A DNA stretch of 38,442 nucleotides from Actinomycetaceae bacterium (GTDB lineage Bacteria > Actinomycetota > Actinomycetes > Actinomycetales > Actinomycetaceae): NCBI GenBank assembly GCA_030537735.1, contig JAUNVG010000018.1, positions 1 through 38,442 on the forward strand, read 5' to 3'. The notes beneath the pieces were generated by a model. It searched no databases. It was not told the DNA's origin and worked only from the letters and a program-made list of their open reading frames with translations. This document shows positions 17,665 through 25,394 of this stretch, piece after piece. A program made the translations under genes and the position numbers. Position 1 is the first letter of the stretch. Each line of letters opens with the position of its first letter.

Positions 17665-17926
17665 ACCCCCATTCCTAGCATGTCGGTCCCTTACCCCTCA
17701 GGTCAGGCCCGCATGTCGGAACCGCTGGGGCACGTCAACGGTGAAGTTTTAAGGTGGCGGCGGGGGTGAAGTGCGTCGTTGACGTGCTTGAGGGAGGGCG
17801 TGGTGGGGCATCGTCGTACAGAGAGGAAGTGTCGCGGGTGGCGGCGGACTGGGGAGTGGCATATGCAAGTGGTTCGTATGGCGGAACGCAAAACGCTCGG
17901 CAGGCAAGATGGGGTGGAATGGGATC
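17665..17926. promoter_or_regulatory. Divergent DUF1015/leuB intergenic region with inverted repeat
   Basis: A 262-base gap between divergent genes. It carries an 11-bp perfect inverted repeat, GCACGTCAACG (17730-17740) and CGTTGACGTGC (17777-17787), with a 36-base spacer. A direct GTGAAGT repeat lies inside the spacer. No convincing -35/-10 pair was picked, and no leader peptide rich in Leu was found. Confidence 0.5.
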
Positions 17927-18970
17927 ATGGCAAAGCAAATCAACCTCGCAATCATCCCCGGAGACGGAATCGGCCCGGAAGTAACCGACGCCGCCCTTGA
18001 AGTACTGCGCACCGTCGCAGCCAAGAACGACCTTGAAATCAACGAGGACGTAGCTGATCTTGGCGCGCAACGATACCTACGCGATGGGCAAGTACTGCCG
18101 GAAGAAGAGTTTGATCGCCTGAAAAAGGCCGACGCCATCCTACTTGGCGCGATTGGCGACCCGCGGGTGCCATCGGGAGTGTTGGAACGCGGCCTGCTAC
18201 TAGCGTTGAGGTTCGGCCTCGATCACTACGTGAACCTGCGGCCGGGGAAACTCTTACCTTCGGTGGAATCCCCACTTAAAAACCCAGGAGAGATCGACCT
18301 GGTAGTGGTGCGGGAGGGAACCGAGGGGCTCTACTGTGGAAACGGTGGGAACCTGCGGGCCGGAACGGATGCGGAGATCGCCACCGAAACCTCGGTCAAC
18401 ACCGCCTACGGAGTGCGGCGAGTGGTGGAATACGCTTTCGAACTGGCACAAAAACGTCGCCGCCACTTAACGCTGGTACATAAGCACAACGTCCTCGTGA
18501 ACGCCGGTGGTATGTGGCAGCGCATCGTGAGTGAAGTGGGGCAGAAGTACCCGGAAGTAAGTGTGGATTACAACCACATTGACGCTGCCACTATTTACCT
18601 GGTTACCGACCCGGCGCGCTATGACGTGATTGTTACCGATAACTTGTTTGGCGATATCCTCACCGACGAAATCGGGGCAGTTACCGGCGGTATTGGGCTG
18701 GCGCCCTCCGCGAACCTTAACCCCGCGGGGGCCTTCCCCTCCATGTTTGAACCCGTACACGGCTCCGCGCCTGACATTGCCGGTAAAGGCGTGGCCGACC
18801 CGGTGGCGGCGATATCCACAGTAGCGCTGCTACTTGACCACTTAGGGCACGAGCAAGCAGCTGAACAGGTGCGGGCAGCGGTGCTTGCCCACATGCAACG
18901 ACGCGCCGCCGGGGAAGTGAACTGGGACCAGACCAAGGCCGTTACCGCCGACGTTTGCGCCCAGCTCTAA
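17927..18970 (+). CDS. leuB: 3-isopropylmalate dehydrogenase
   Basis: Oxidatively decarboxylates 3-isopropylmalate with NAD+ in leucine synthesis. 347 residues from ATG 17927. Motifs: [11 protein letters not shown] (start of the fold), the substrate arginines in [34 protein letters not shown], the [13 protein letters not shown] metal-binding aspartates, [10 protein letters not shown], and the NAD-binding segment [15 protein letters not shown]. The [10 protein letters not shown] form is typical of actinobacterial LeuB. A longer start at 17909 would add six residues (MGWNGI) that do not fit the family. The leuA and leuCD genes are not nearby. Confidence 0.94.
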   Translation: MAKQINLAIIPGDGIGPEVTDAALEVLRTVAAKNDLEINEDVADLGAQRYLRDGQVLPEEEFDRLKKADAILLGAIGDPRVPSGVLERGLLLALRFGLDHYVNLRPGKLLPSVESPLKNPGEIDLVVVREGTEGLYCGNGGNLRAGTDAEIATETSVNTAYGVRRVVEYAFELAQKRRRHLTLVHKHNVLVNAGGMWQRIVSEVGQKYPEVSVDYNHIDAATIYLVTDPARYDVIVTDNLFGDILTDEIGAVTGGIGLAPSANLNPAGAFPSMFEPVHGSAPDIAGKGVADPVAAISTVALLLDHLGHEQAAEQVRAAVLAHMQRRAAGEVNWDQTKAVTADVCAQL

Positions 18971-19080
18971 GCCAGTGAAGGGGCAGCCGAGCACTCGCGG
19001 GCGGATCGCAACGGCTACGAATAGTTAAACTACTGGCAGTAGGATCAAGACAACGAAAACGCTCATTTGAAGGAGACATC

Positions 19081-20235
19081 ATGGCTCACGGTGAACCCGA
19101 GCAACTTGGGGCAAGGTTGGATGAAGAAAGCGCGCGAACGCTACCGCCGGCGGAGGAGCTCGCCTCGCGTTTCCCCCGCACCGGTGAAGTCACGCCCCTG
19201 AGTGAGCAACAGTGGCAGCAGTGCATGAGCGACCTAAAGTTCGGCTCCCAGTTCAGTGAACACATGGCAGCCGCGACCTGGACCCCGCAAGCTGGCTGGC
19301 ACGACCTACAGATCAAACCCTACGGACCGTTGTCGGTCTCACCGGCTGCGTCGGTACTGCACTACGGGCAAGAAATCTTCGAAGGGATGAAAGCCTACCG
19401 GCACGCCGACGGGTCAGTGTGGACTTTCCGCCCCGGATACAACGCCGCCCGTTTCAACGACTCCGCTGACCGCATGGCGATGCCGCGCATGGACCCCGAA
19501 GACTTCGTGGCCTCCCTGGTGGCGTTGGTGCGCGCCGACCAGCGGTGGGTGCCGACCGAGCCGGGAACCGCCCTGTACCTGCGCCCATTCATGTTCGCCT
19601 CCGAAGGGTTCTTAGGGGTGCGCTCAGCCCACGAGTTCACCTACCTGGTTATCGCCAGTCCGGTGGGTCCGTACTTCACGAACGGGTTCGCTCCCGTGTC
19701 CATCTGGGTTACTCGCAAGTACCACCGCGCCGGCCCGGGGGGAACGGGTGCAGCTAAAACCGGTGGGAACTACGCTTCGTCCCTGTTGCCGCAGGCCGAA
19801 GCCAGTGAACGCGGCTTCGAGCAGGTGTGTTTCCTAGATGCCGCCACCGCGCAGAACCTGGAAGAACTCGGCGGCATGAACGTGTTCGTCGTTGGCCGCG
19901 ACGGGCGTATTCGCACGCCGAAACTTACCGGCACCATCCTTGCCGGTGGTACGCGCAGCGCGATCCTTACCCTCTTACGCGAGGACGGTTACGACGTCAG
20001 CGAAGAAACCATCCCCCTTGAAGAACTGGTGGCAGATATTCAAAGCGGTAAGGTCCAAGAGATGTTCGCCTGCGGCACGGCCGCGGTGGTGGCTCCGATT
20101 GGGCGCCTGGGATCTGAAGAGTTCGACCTGCACTTACCCAGCACCACGGTTACCACTAAGATCTACGAGCGGCTCACCGCCATCCAAAACGGAACGGCGG
20201 AAGATACCCACGGTTGGATGTACCGCATACTCTAA
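19081..20235 (+). CDS. ilvE: Branched-chain amino acid aminotransferase
   Basis: PLP enzyme for the last step of valine, leucine and isoleucine synthesis, using glutamate. 384 residues, as in actinobacterial class IV enzymes with an N-terminal extension. Visible: HYGQEIFEGMKAYR, RFNDSADRMAMP, the lysine that carries PLP in GAAKTGGNYASSLLPQ (about Lys225), EELGGMNVFVV and GTRSAILTLL. AAGGAG lies six bases before ATG 19081. It follows leuB by 110 bases and could be cotranscribed; no terminator was seen between them. A 13-bp hairpin follows. Confidence 0.96.
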   Translation: MAHGEPEQLGARLDEESARTLPPAEELASRFPRTGEVTPLSEQQWQQCMSDLKFGSQFSEHMAAATWTPQAGWHDLQIKPYGPLSVSPAASVLHYGQEIFEGMKAYRHADGSVWTFRPGYNAARFNDSADRMAMPRMDPEDFVASLVALVRADQRWVPTEPGTALYLRPFMFASEGFLGVRSAHEFTYLVIASPVGPYFTNGFAPVSIWVTRKYHRAGPGGTGAAKTGGNYASSLLPQAEASERGFEQVCFLDAATAQNLEELGGMNVFVVGRDGRIRTPKLTGTILAGGTRSAILTLLREDGYDVSEETIPLEELVADIQSGKVQEMFACGTAAVVAPIGRLGSEEFDLHLPSTTVTTKIYERLTAIQNGTAEDTHGWMYRIL

Positions 20236-20260
20236 GACCCGCCGCACGTAGCGCATAGCA

Positions 20261-20291
20261 AGGCCGCCCCACCGAAATGGTGGGGCGGCCT
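20261..20291. terminator. Bidirectional terminator between ilvE and csbD-like gene
   Basis: Perfect 13-bp GC-rich stem (20261-20273 with 20279-20291) and loop GAAAT, placed between two convergent genes. No T-tract on either side. Confidence 0.75.
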
Positions 20292-20312
20292 AACTAAGCT
20301 CGAGGAAGCGGA

Positions 20313-20540
20313 TTAGTTAGAGAACTTATCCTTCATCTTGTCAAAGCCGGCTTTGATGTCTTCACCTAGCTGTTCGGCCTTGTCCTTAGCCTCTTCAGCT
20401 ACCTGACCGAGCTTGCCGGAAGCCTGATCGGCCTTACCCTCGGCCTGCATTTCCTTATCGTCGGTGAGCTTGCCGAAGCCTTCCTTCACCTTGCCACCGA
20501 GTTCTTCGGACTTGTTTTCAACTTTGTCATCGAATCCCAT
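20313..20540 (-). CDS. CsbD-like stress protein
   Basis: 75-residue, highly charged, Lys/Glu/Asp/Gly-rich protein of the CsbD family. The pattern is VENKSEELGGKVKEGFGKLTDDKEMQAEGKADQ, with the family's G.VKE..GK.T.D..M..EGK..Q core. CsbD proteins are general-stress proteins of unknown mechanism. The C-terminal half is amphipathic helix-like with heptad Lys/Ala. AAGGGAG lies a few bases before its ATG. It is probably a single-gene unit: the terminator hairpin lies downstream and ilvD ends about 92 bases... on the other side, reading the same way. Confidence 0.88.
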   Translation of the reverse strand: MGFDDKVENKSEELGGKVKEGFGKLTDDKEMQAEGKADQASGKLGQVAEEAKDKAEQLGEDIKAGFDKMKDKFSN

Positions 20541-20632
20541 GAGAATCTCCCTTTCTACAGAGTCAAGAATCTAGGAACAGACGCATGTAGCTTCATACTA
20601 TCGACGTTAGCGTTACCTCGCCTGTTGAGAAT

Positions 20633-22507
20633 CTACTTGCGCCGGATCAAACCCAGGTCACGCGCCGCCCCAGTGGAAGCTGAGGTGGCGGTCATGGCGT
20701 ATAGCTGCAAGGCCGCGGAAACCTTCCGGTCGCGGGTAAGTGGCGTCCAAGGATGGTCGCGGGAAAGCTGCTTTTCGTGGCGCTTAGCCAACACGTCCTC
20801 GTCCACATCCAAAGTCAAGGAACCAGCGGTCACGTCGATGACGATGCGGTCCCCGTCTTCGATTAGGGCGATTAAACCACCGGCTGCGGCTTCGGGGGAG
20901 ATGTGCCCCACGGAAATACCGGAGGTACCTCCGGAAAAACGCCCGTCCGTTATCAACGCCACGTCCTTGCCCAGGCCGCGTCCCTTAATGAAGGAGGTCG
21001 GGTAGAGCATTTCCTGCATACCCGGCCCGCCGGAGGGCCCCTCGTAGCGGATCACCACCACGTGCCCAGCGTGCACGGTTTTATCAAGGATCTTTTCAAT
21101 CGCCTCATCTTGAGATTCACACACTAGGGCGCGGCCTTCGAAGTGGAACAGGGACGGATCAATCCCCGCGGCTTTAATGATCGCCCCGTCGGGAGCGAGG
21201 TTGCCACGCAGCACGGTGAGGCCACCGTTGGCGGTGTAGGCGTGCTCCAGGTCGCGGATACAGCCGTTAGCGCGGTCGGTGTCCAAACTGGCCCAGCGGT
21301 TCGCAGTGGAAAACGCTTGCGTGGTGCGAACGTTGCCCGGCGCGGCGTGGAATAGGTCCAAGGCTTCGTCGCTGACGCTGTCGCTGCGAATGTCCCAAGT
21401 GGCAAGCCAAGAAGCCAAGTCGGGGGAGTGGACGCTGTTTACCTCTCGGTGCAGCAGGCCACCGCGATCCAGTTCCCCCAGTAGGGCGGGGATGCCGCCG
21501 GCGCGGTGGACGTCCTCCATGTGGTAGTCGTTGTGGTTGGGGGCCACTTTCGACAGGCAGGGCACGGTTTCCCCCAGGCGGGCAATGTCGTCAAGGTCGA
21601 AGTCCACTCCGGCTTCAATGGCGGCCGCCAGCAGGTGCAGCACGGTGTTGGACGACCCACCCATCGCCATGTCCAAGGTCATGGCGTTGTCGAAGGCTTC
21701 GCGAGTGGCGATGGAACGCGGCAGCACCGAGGTGTCTTCGTCCTGGTAGTAGCGCCGCGCCAGTTCCATAACGGTGGTCCCAGCGTTGGTGAATAGTTGA
21801 CGCCGCGCCGCGTGCGTAGCCAGGGTGGAGCCGTTACCGGGTAGCGACAGGCCCAGGGCTTCGGTGAGGCAGTTCATGGAGTTCGCGGTAAACATCCCCG
21901 AACACGACCCGCAAGTGGGGCAAGCTAGGCGTTCCAAGGCATCCAGGTCAGTGTCGGAAACCTGGTCGTTGGCGGTGGCGTTCATAACGGTGACGAGGTT
22001 ACCGTGCCCAGTTTCCGCCGGTCCCACAATCATGTCGGGGTCAATGTTCTTACCGGCCTCCATGGGGCCGCCGGAGACGAACACGGTGGGAATGTTCAGC
22101 CGCAGCGCCGCCAGCAGCATCCCGGGGGTAATTTTGTCGCAGTTGGAAATGCAAACGAGGGCGTCGGCGCAGTGGGCGGAAACCATGTACTCCACGGCGT
22201 CAGCGATGACTTCCCGTGAGGGCAGGGAGTAGAGCATCCCTTCGTGCCCCATGGCGATCCCATCGTCAACGGCAATGGTGTTGAACTCTTTAGAAACCCC
22301 GCCTGCCTGGGCGATGGCGTCGGCGACAATGGTGCCGACATCACGCAGGTGGACGTGGCCGGGGACGAACTGGGTGAAAGAGTTAGCGATGGCGACGATG
22401 GGTTTACCGAAGTCTGTATCTTCCATTCCGGTGGCGCGCCACAGGGCGCGTGCCCCCGCCATGTTCCTACCCGAGGTAGAAGTCGCTGAACGCAGCGCAA
22501 TACTCAT
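20633..22507 (-). CDS. ilvD: Dihydroxy-acid dehydratase
   Basis: Dehydrates dihydroxy-isovalerate and dihydroxy-methylvalerate, the step before IlvE. 624 residues from ATG 22507, preceded by GGAGG nine bases upstream; an open frame continues to 22843 but those residues are not family-like. Motifs: [49 protein letters not shown] and [18 protein letters not shown], all strongly like E. coli IlvD. The first cysteine of [2Fe-2S]-type enzymes is lacking in the FVPGHVHL segment, so this is the [4Fe-4S], oxygen-sensitive type. It is separate from ilvBNC and not under the visible attenuator. Confidence 0.96.
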   Translation of the reverse strand: MSIALRSATSTSGRNMAGARALWRATGMEDTDFGKPIVAIANSFTQFVPGHVHLRDVGTIVADAIAQAGGVSKEFNTIAVDDGIAMGHEGMLYSLPSREVIADAVEYMVSAHCADALVCISNCDKITPGMLLAALRLNIPTVFVSGGPMEAGKNIDPDMIVGPAETGHGNLVTVMNATANDQVSDTDLDALERLACPTCGSCSGMFTANSMNCLTEALGLSLPGNGSTLATHAARRQLFTNAGTTVMELARRYYQDEDTSVLPRSIATREAFDNAMTLDMAMGGSSNTVLHLLAAAIEAGVDFDLDDIARLGETVPCLSKVAPNHNDYHMEDVHRAGGIPALLGELDRGGLLHREVNSVHSPDLASWLATWDIRSDSVSDEALDLFHAAPGNVRTTQAFSTANRWASLDTDRANGCIRDLEHAYTANGGLTVLRGNLAPDGAIIKAAGIDPSLFHFEGRALVCESQDEAIEKILDKTVHAGHVVVIRYEGPSGGPGMQEMLYPTSFIKGRGLGKDVALITDGRFSGGTSGISVGHISPEAAAGGLIALIEDGDRIVIDVTAGSLTLDVDEDVLAKRHEKQLSRDHPWTPLTRDRKVSAALQLYAMTATSASTGAARDLGLIRRK

Positions 22508-22597
22508 TTTTACCGTCCTCCAGTTCCTCTCAACGCCATTTAGTCTAGGTCGCAGGCTCGCACTTAGCAGAGGGCGACCGCATGGCGAAACCGGGGT

Positions 22598-22610
22598 TAG
22601 TATGGGAACC
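22598..22610 (+). promoter_or_regulatory. Candidate -10 box for a leaderless lplA mRNA
   Basis: TAGTAT (22598-22603) fits TANNNT and is followed by exactly seven bases and then ATG 22611, the same layout as at the ilv leader peptide. No ribosome site precedes this ATG. The -35 region is weak. Confidence 0.4.
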
Positions 22611-23660
22611 ATGCATGGTGAATACAAAATCCCAGCAGGAAAGCTAGTGGTAGTGGACCTGGATGTGGCCGAAGAGCGGTTGATTAACGTTTCCTTGTCG
22701 GGAGACTTCTTCCTGGAACCGGACGAAGCGCTGGAGCGTTTACGTGCAGCGTTAGAGGGCGCCCCAGCTGACTCCAGCGCCGCTGACCTGACCGCTCGAC
22801 TAGATGCCGCCGTGGAACCCACAGACGTGCTGTTCGGCGTCACTACCGCGGGGATCGCGGTGGCGGTGCGCCGGGCGTTAGGTAAAGCCGTGGACTGGGA
22901 CGACTTGGACTTCGACGTGATTTACGGCCCCAGCGTGGATCCGGAGGTAAACCAGGCCTTGGATGAGTCCTTGGTCGCGGAGGTCGCCGCCGGGCGTCGC
23001 CGCCCGTTCTTGCGCATGTGGGAGTGGAACGGCCCGCAGGTGGTGATTGGTTCCTTCCAGTCGTATACCAATGAAATCAATCCCGAGGGCGTGGCCCGCC
23101 ACCGCGTGCAAGTGACGCGGCGCATCACCGGTGGGGGAGCGATGTTCATGGAACCAGGCAACTGCGTAACGTATTCGCTGGTGGTTCCCACCGCCCTCGT
23201 CGATGGGATGTCTTTCGAACAGGCGTATGCGTTCTTGGATCAGTGGGCGATGGAGGCGTTGGAAAAGTGCGGGGTGAAGGCTCGCTACGTGCCACTTAAC
23301 GACATTGCTTCGCAGGTGGGCAAGATCGGGGGCGCGGCGCAGAAGCGTTTCGCGAACGGCTACTTGCTGCACCACGTGACGATGGCTTATGACATTGACG
23401 CCCAGAAGATGCTTGACTGCCTGCGGATCGGGAAAGAGAAGATTAAGGACAAGGGCACGCGTTCAGCGGCGAAACGAGTGGACCCGATGCGTTCGCAAAC
23501 CGGCATGGAGCGGGCGGAGATTATCGACTTGTTCTTGGATCATTTCACCACTAAGTACGGGGCGCGGCGCAGTGAGTTGACCGAGGCGGAGTTGGAAGAT
23601 GCCCGCCAGTTGGCGGCCACGAAGTTCCGCAACCCGGAGTGGACCCACCGCGTGCCGTGA
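22611..23660 (+). CDS. lplA: Lipoate-protein ligase with N-terminal accessory domain
   Basis: Attaches lipoate to E2 and GcvH proteins through a lipoyl-AMP intermediate. About 349 residues. The first about 90 residues resemble the accessory (C-terminal) domain of classical Lpl[34 protein letters not shown]. The catalytic domain follows, with [21 protein letters not shown] (adenylate-binding glycine loop) and [26 protein letters not shown] with the catalytic lysine. So the domain order is reversed relative to E. coli LplA. ATG 22602 is an alternative start, three codons upstream. The open frame reaches back to 22251 but there it overlaps ilvD on the other strand and is not credible. It converges on the YggS gene with an 18-base gap. 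Confidence 0.88.
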   Translation: MHGEYKIPAGKLVVVDLDVAEERLINVSLSGDFFLEPDEALERLRAALEGAPADSSAADLTARLDAAVEPTDVLFGVTTAGIAVAVRRALGKAVDWDDLDFDVIYGPSVDPEVNQALDESLVAEVAAGRRRPFLRMWEWNGPQVVIGSFQSYTNEINPEGVARHRVQVTRRITGGGAMFMEPGNCVTYSLVVPTALVDGMSFEQAYAFLDQWAMEALEKCGVKARYVPLNDIASQVGKIGGAAQKRFANGYLLHHVTMAYDIDAQKMLDCLRIGKEKIKDKGTRSAAKRVDPMRSQTGMERAEIIDLFLDHFTTKYGARRSELTEAELEDARQLAATKFRNPEWTHRVP

Positions 23661-23678
23661 CCGTTGGCGGACGGAGCT

Positions 23679-24497
23679 TTATGGGCGGGGCCGGGCCCCG
23701 AATATAACGGAACCTAGTCGTATGCGGGTGGCGCCGCAGGCAATGGCGAGGGGGAAGTCTCCGCTCATGCCCATTGAAAGCTGTCGGGCACTGGTGAGTT
23801 CGGGGATCTTAACCGCCTGGTCGCGAATATTGCGCAGACGCAGGAAACTTTGCTTCACTACTTCGCCGTCGGTGGTGTTTGCCCCAATGGTCATGAACCC
23901 CACCAGTTCCAGCCCCTGAAGCTGGCTAATCTGCGTAGCTACCTGCAGGGCTTCGCCGGGTTCCACTCCGCTTTTTGTGGGTTCGGCGGAAGTATTGACC
24001 TGCAAGAAAACCGGTAGGGGGCGGCGCTGGCTACTGTTCGCTTCGCTGGGTGTGTCCGCCGCGCCCGCGCGCTGGCTGCTGTCTTCCCAGCCGCGCTGCA
24101 CTCGCTTATCTAAAGCCGTGGCGAGGCGCAAGGAATCGACCGATTCCACTTGCTGGAAACACCGCAGCGCGTGGTTTATCTTATTGCGCTGCAGCGGGCC
24201 GATTAGGGACATCTGGAACCCTTCCAAGCTGGCTTGTCCCGCCCCAGCCCAAAGCGCCATCTCACTTTCCATCGCCTGAGCTTCCTGCACGCGATTGTGC
24301 GCCAACAGTGCAGGACGACCCACCGCGTTCAAGGCCTTCCCCGCCACGAAGCACTCCTGCGCGGAGCGAGTTTTAACCGCCAACTCAATCTCCACTTCAC
24401 CGGGATCGCGCCCAACTTCGTGGCAAGCCTCAGCCACCTGCTTGGCGGCGCGCTCCACGGCAGCGAAGATTTCTAGCTCTTGCGGTTCGGGTGTCAC
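23679..24497 (-). CDS. YggS/PLPBP family pyridoxal-phosphate homeostasis protein
   Basis: Single-domain alanine-racemase-fold protein that binds PLP and balances B6 vitamers; no known catalytic activity. 272 residues, slightly long. The PLP lysine is Lys42 in LAVKTRS. Further family segments: HNRVQEAQA, FQMSLIGPLQRNKINHAL, FLQVNTSAEPTKSGV, GLELVGFMTIG, and LSMGMSGDFPLAIACGATRIRLGSVIFG near the C terminus. Odd points: the usual FGENYVQE reads LAHNRVQE, and a polar insert of about 20 residues (rich in Ser, Ala, Gln, Arg) lies near residues 145-165. GTG 24497 has AGGAGG eight bases upstream. Confidence 0.9.
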   Translation of the reverse strand: MTPEPQELEIFAAVERAAKQVAEACHEVGRDPGEVEIELAVKTRSAQECFVAGKALNAVGRPALLAHNRVQEAQAMESEMALWAGAGQASLEGFQMSLIGPLQRNKINHALRCFQQVESVDSLRLATALDKRVQRGWEDSSQRAGAADTPSEANSSQRRPLPVFLQVNTSAEPTKSGVEPGEALQVATQISQLQGLELVGFMTIGANTTDGEVVKQSFLRLRNIRDQAVKIPELTSARQLSMGMSGDFPLAIACGATRIRLGSVIFGARPRP

Positions 24498-24791
24498 TGT
24501 CTTGGCCTCCTGGTGGCTTGTTAGTTTTGGAGTTTGTACGCCTGAGAGACGTACAAACTCGGAAATTCATATCGGACCCTGCGCCGGCCGGTGGCTCGGG
24601 CCGGCGGCAGAGCGGTGGCAGCGTATCGACGTGGGCCGGTGGCGGGTCGGCGGTCACGGGCAGCTGCGGTCCGGCGGTGACCGGCGGGGGTAGTGTATCG
24701 AGGGCGGTTAGTGGCGGGGCGGCGGTCCCGGGCACGGGGCAAAGCGGGGCGCCGCGGAACCGTTAGACAACCATCGGTAGAAAACATGCGG
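24498..24791. other. GC-rich intergenic region with hairpins, no gene seen
   Basis: A 294-base gap between two minus-strand genes. It contains the 24530-24560 inverted repeat near the yggS start, and a G-rich, imperfectly repetitive stretch from about 24575 to 24765 with many GGCGG/GGCCGG words. A cggtcac/gtgaccg pairing (24651-24657 with 24677-24683) can form within it. Open frames there encode only Gly/Ser/Ala-rich strings with no ribosome site, so I do not call a gene. Confidence 0.6.
24530..24560. repeat. 11-bp inverted repeat upstream of the yggS-type gene
   Basis: GAGTTTGTACG (24530-24540) and CGTACAAACTC (24550-24560) form a perfect dyad with a 9-base centre, about 33 bases before the start codon of the minus-strand YggS gene. 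It could be an operator or a leader hairpin. Confidence 0.65.
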
Positions 24792-25394
24792 CTACTTCGC
24801 TTCCGTCGCTTCAATACCGTGAACCGCACCGGGGGTGCCGCGGGAGGCACTGTCCTCGTCAATACCGTGAACCGCACCGTGGGTGCCGCTGGTGGCGTCT
24901 TTATCTGGGCCGAACACAACCTTGGAATACCCCACGTACCGCAGCAAAGTTCCCAACCCCACGCCGATGATGTTGGCCGAAATATTGTCAGCCAACTGCG
25001 AAGTGAAGTGCAGCAGGTAGTGGCTAATCCACAGGCAAACCACCGGCGGTAAAAGCCCCAGGGCGTTAACTGTCATGAACCCTACGAACTCTTGCAAAAT
25101 CGGGCGTTTTTCCCTCGCCGAGAACGTCCACGACCGGTTCACCACCCACGAAAACAAAGTGGCAATCACCGCCGAAATCACCTTCGCGGTAACTGGCTGG
25201 AACGCCAACACGGTGGCGCGCAGCGCGTTGAAAACCCCCACGTCAACTACATAGTTCATGCCGCCAACCAGTAAGAAACGAGTAGCCTCACGCACTTTGC
25301 GGGTATAGAGCCTGCCCCACCTGGCGCCGGGGGCAGTGTCCTTGAAAGGGGAGCGCCCTCGCGACCTGGCGCCGGGGCCGCGCGACTCACTCAT
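24792..25394 (-). CDS. GtrA-like family membrane protein
   Basis: Small polytopic membrane protein, 200 residues. GtrA-like proteins are thought to help move lipid-linked sugars or take part in cell-surface polysaccharide synthesis. The signature FLLVGGMNYVVDVGVFNALR starts the first of four membrane helices, and VVNRSWTF precedes the third. The start is ATG 25394 with GGAGG nine bases upstream; it overlaps the last eight bases of the helicase gene, so the two are coupled. A longer frame begins 21 codons upstream, inside the helicase, and is not preferred. The polar C-terminal tail contains a 16-residue unit repeated twice (GT.GAVHGI). Confidence 0.88.
   Translation of the reverse strand: MSESRGPGARSRGRSPFKDTAPGARWGRLYTRKVREATRFLLVGGMNYVVDVGVFNALRATVLAFQPVTAKVISAVIATLFSWVVNRSWTFSAREKRPILQEFVGFMTVNALGLLPPVVCLWISHYLLHFTSQLADNISANIIGVGLGTLLRYVGYSKVVFGPDKDATSGTHGAVHGIDEDSASRGTPGAVHGIEATEAK
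24811..24889. repeat. 31-base direct repeat, 48-base period, within gtrA-like gene
   Basis: Bases 24811-24841 recur at 24859-24889 with one mismatch. The 48-base period equals 16 codons and keeps the frame, duplicating the GAVHGI segment in the C-terminal tail of the GtrA-like protein. Confidence 0.85.

Noticed and set aside
22251..22610. A 120-codon extension upstream of lplA in the same frame
   Set aside because: It lies antisense within ilvD and has no family similarity. The lipoate ligase similarity begins at the chosen ATG.
22508..22843. A 112-codon upstream extension of ilvD
   Set aside because: The ATG at 22507 has an ideal GGAGG site, and the IlvD family begins there. The extension is antisense to lplA.
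24491..24766. Plus-strand frame coding a Gly/Ser/Ala-rich 91-residue string
   Set aside because: Composition follows from the G-rich repeats. It has no ribosome site or recognisable domain, and it begins antisense to the yggS-type start.
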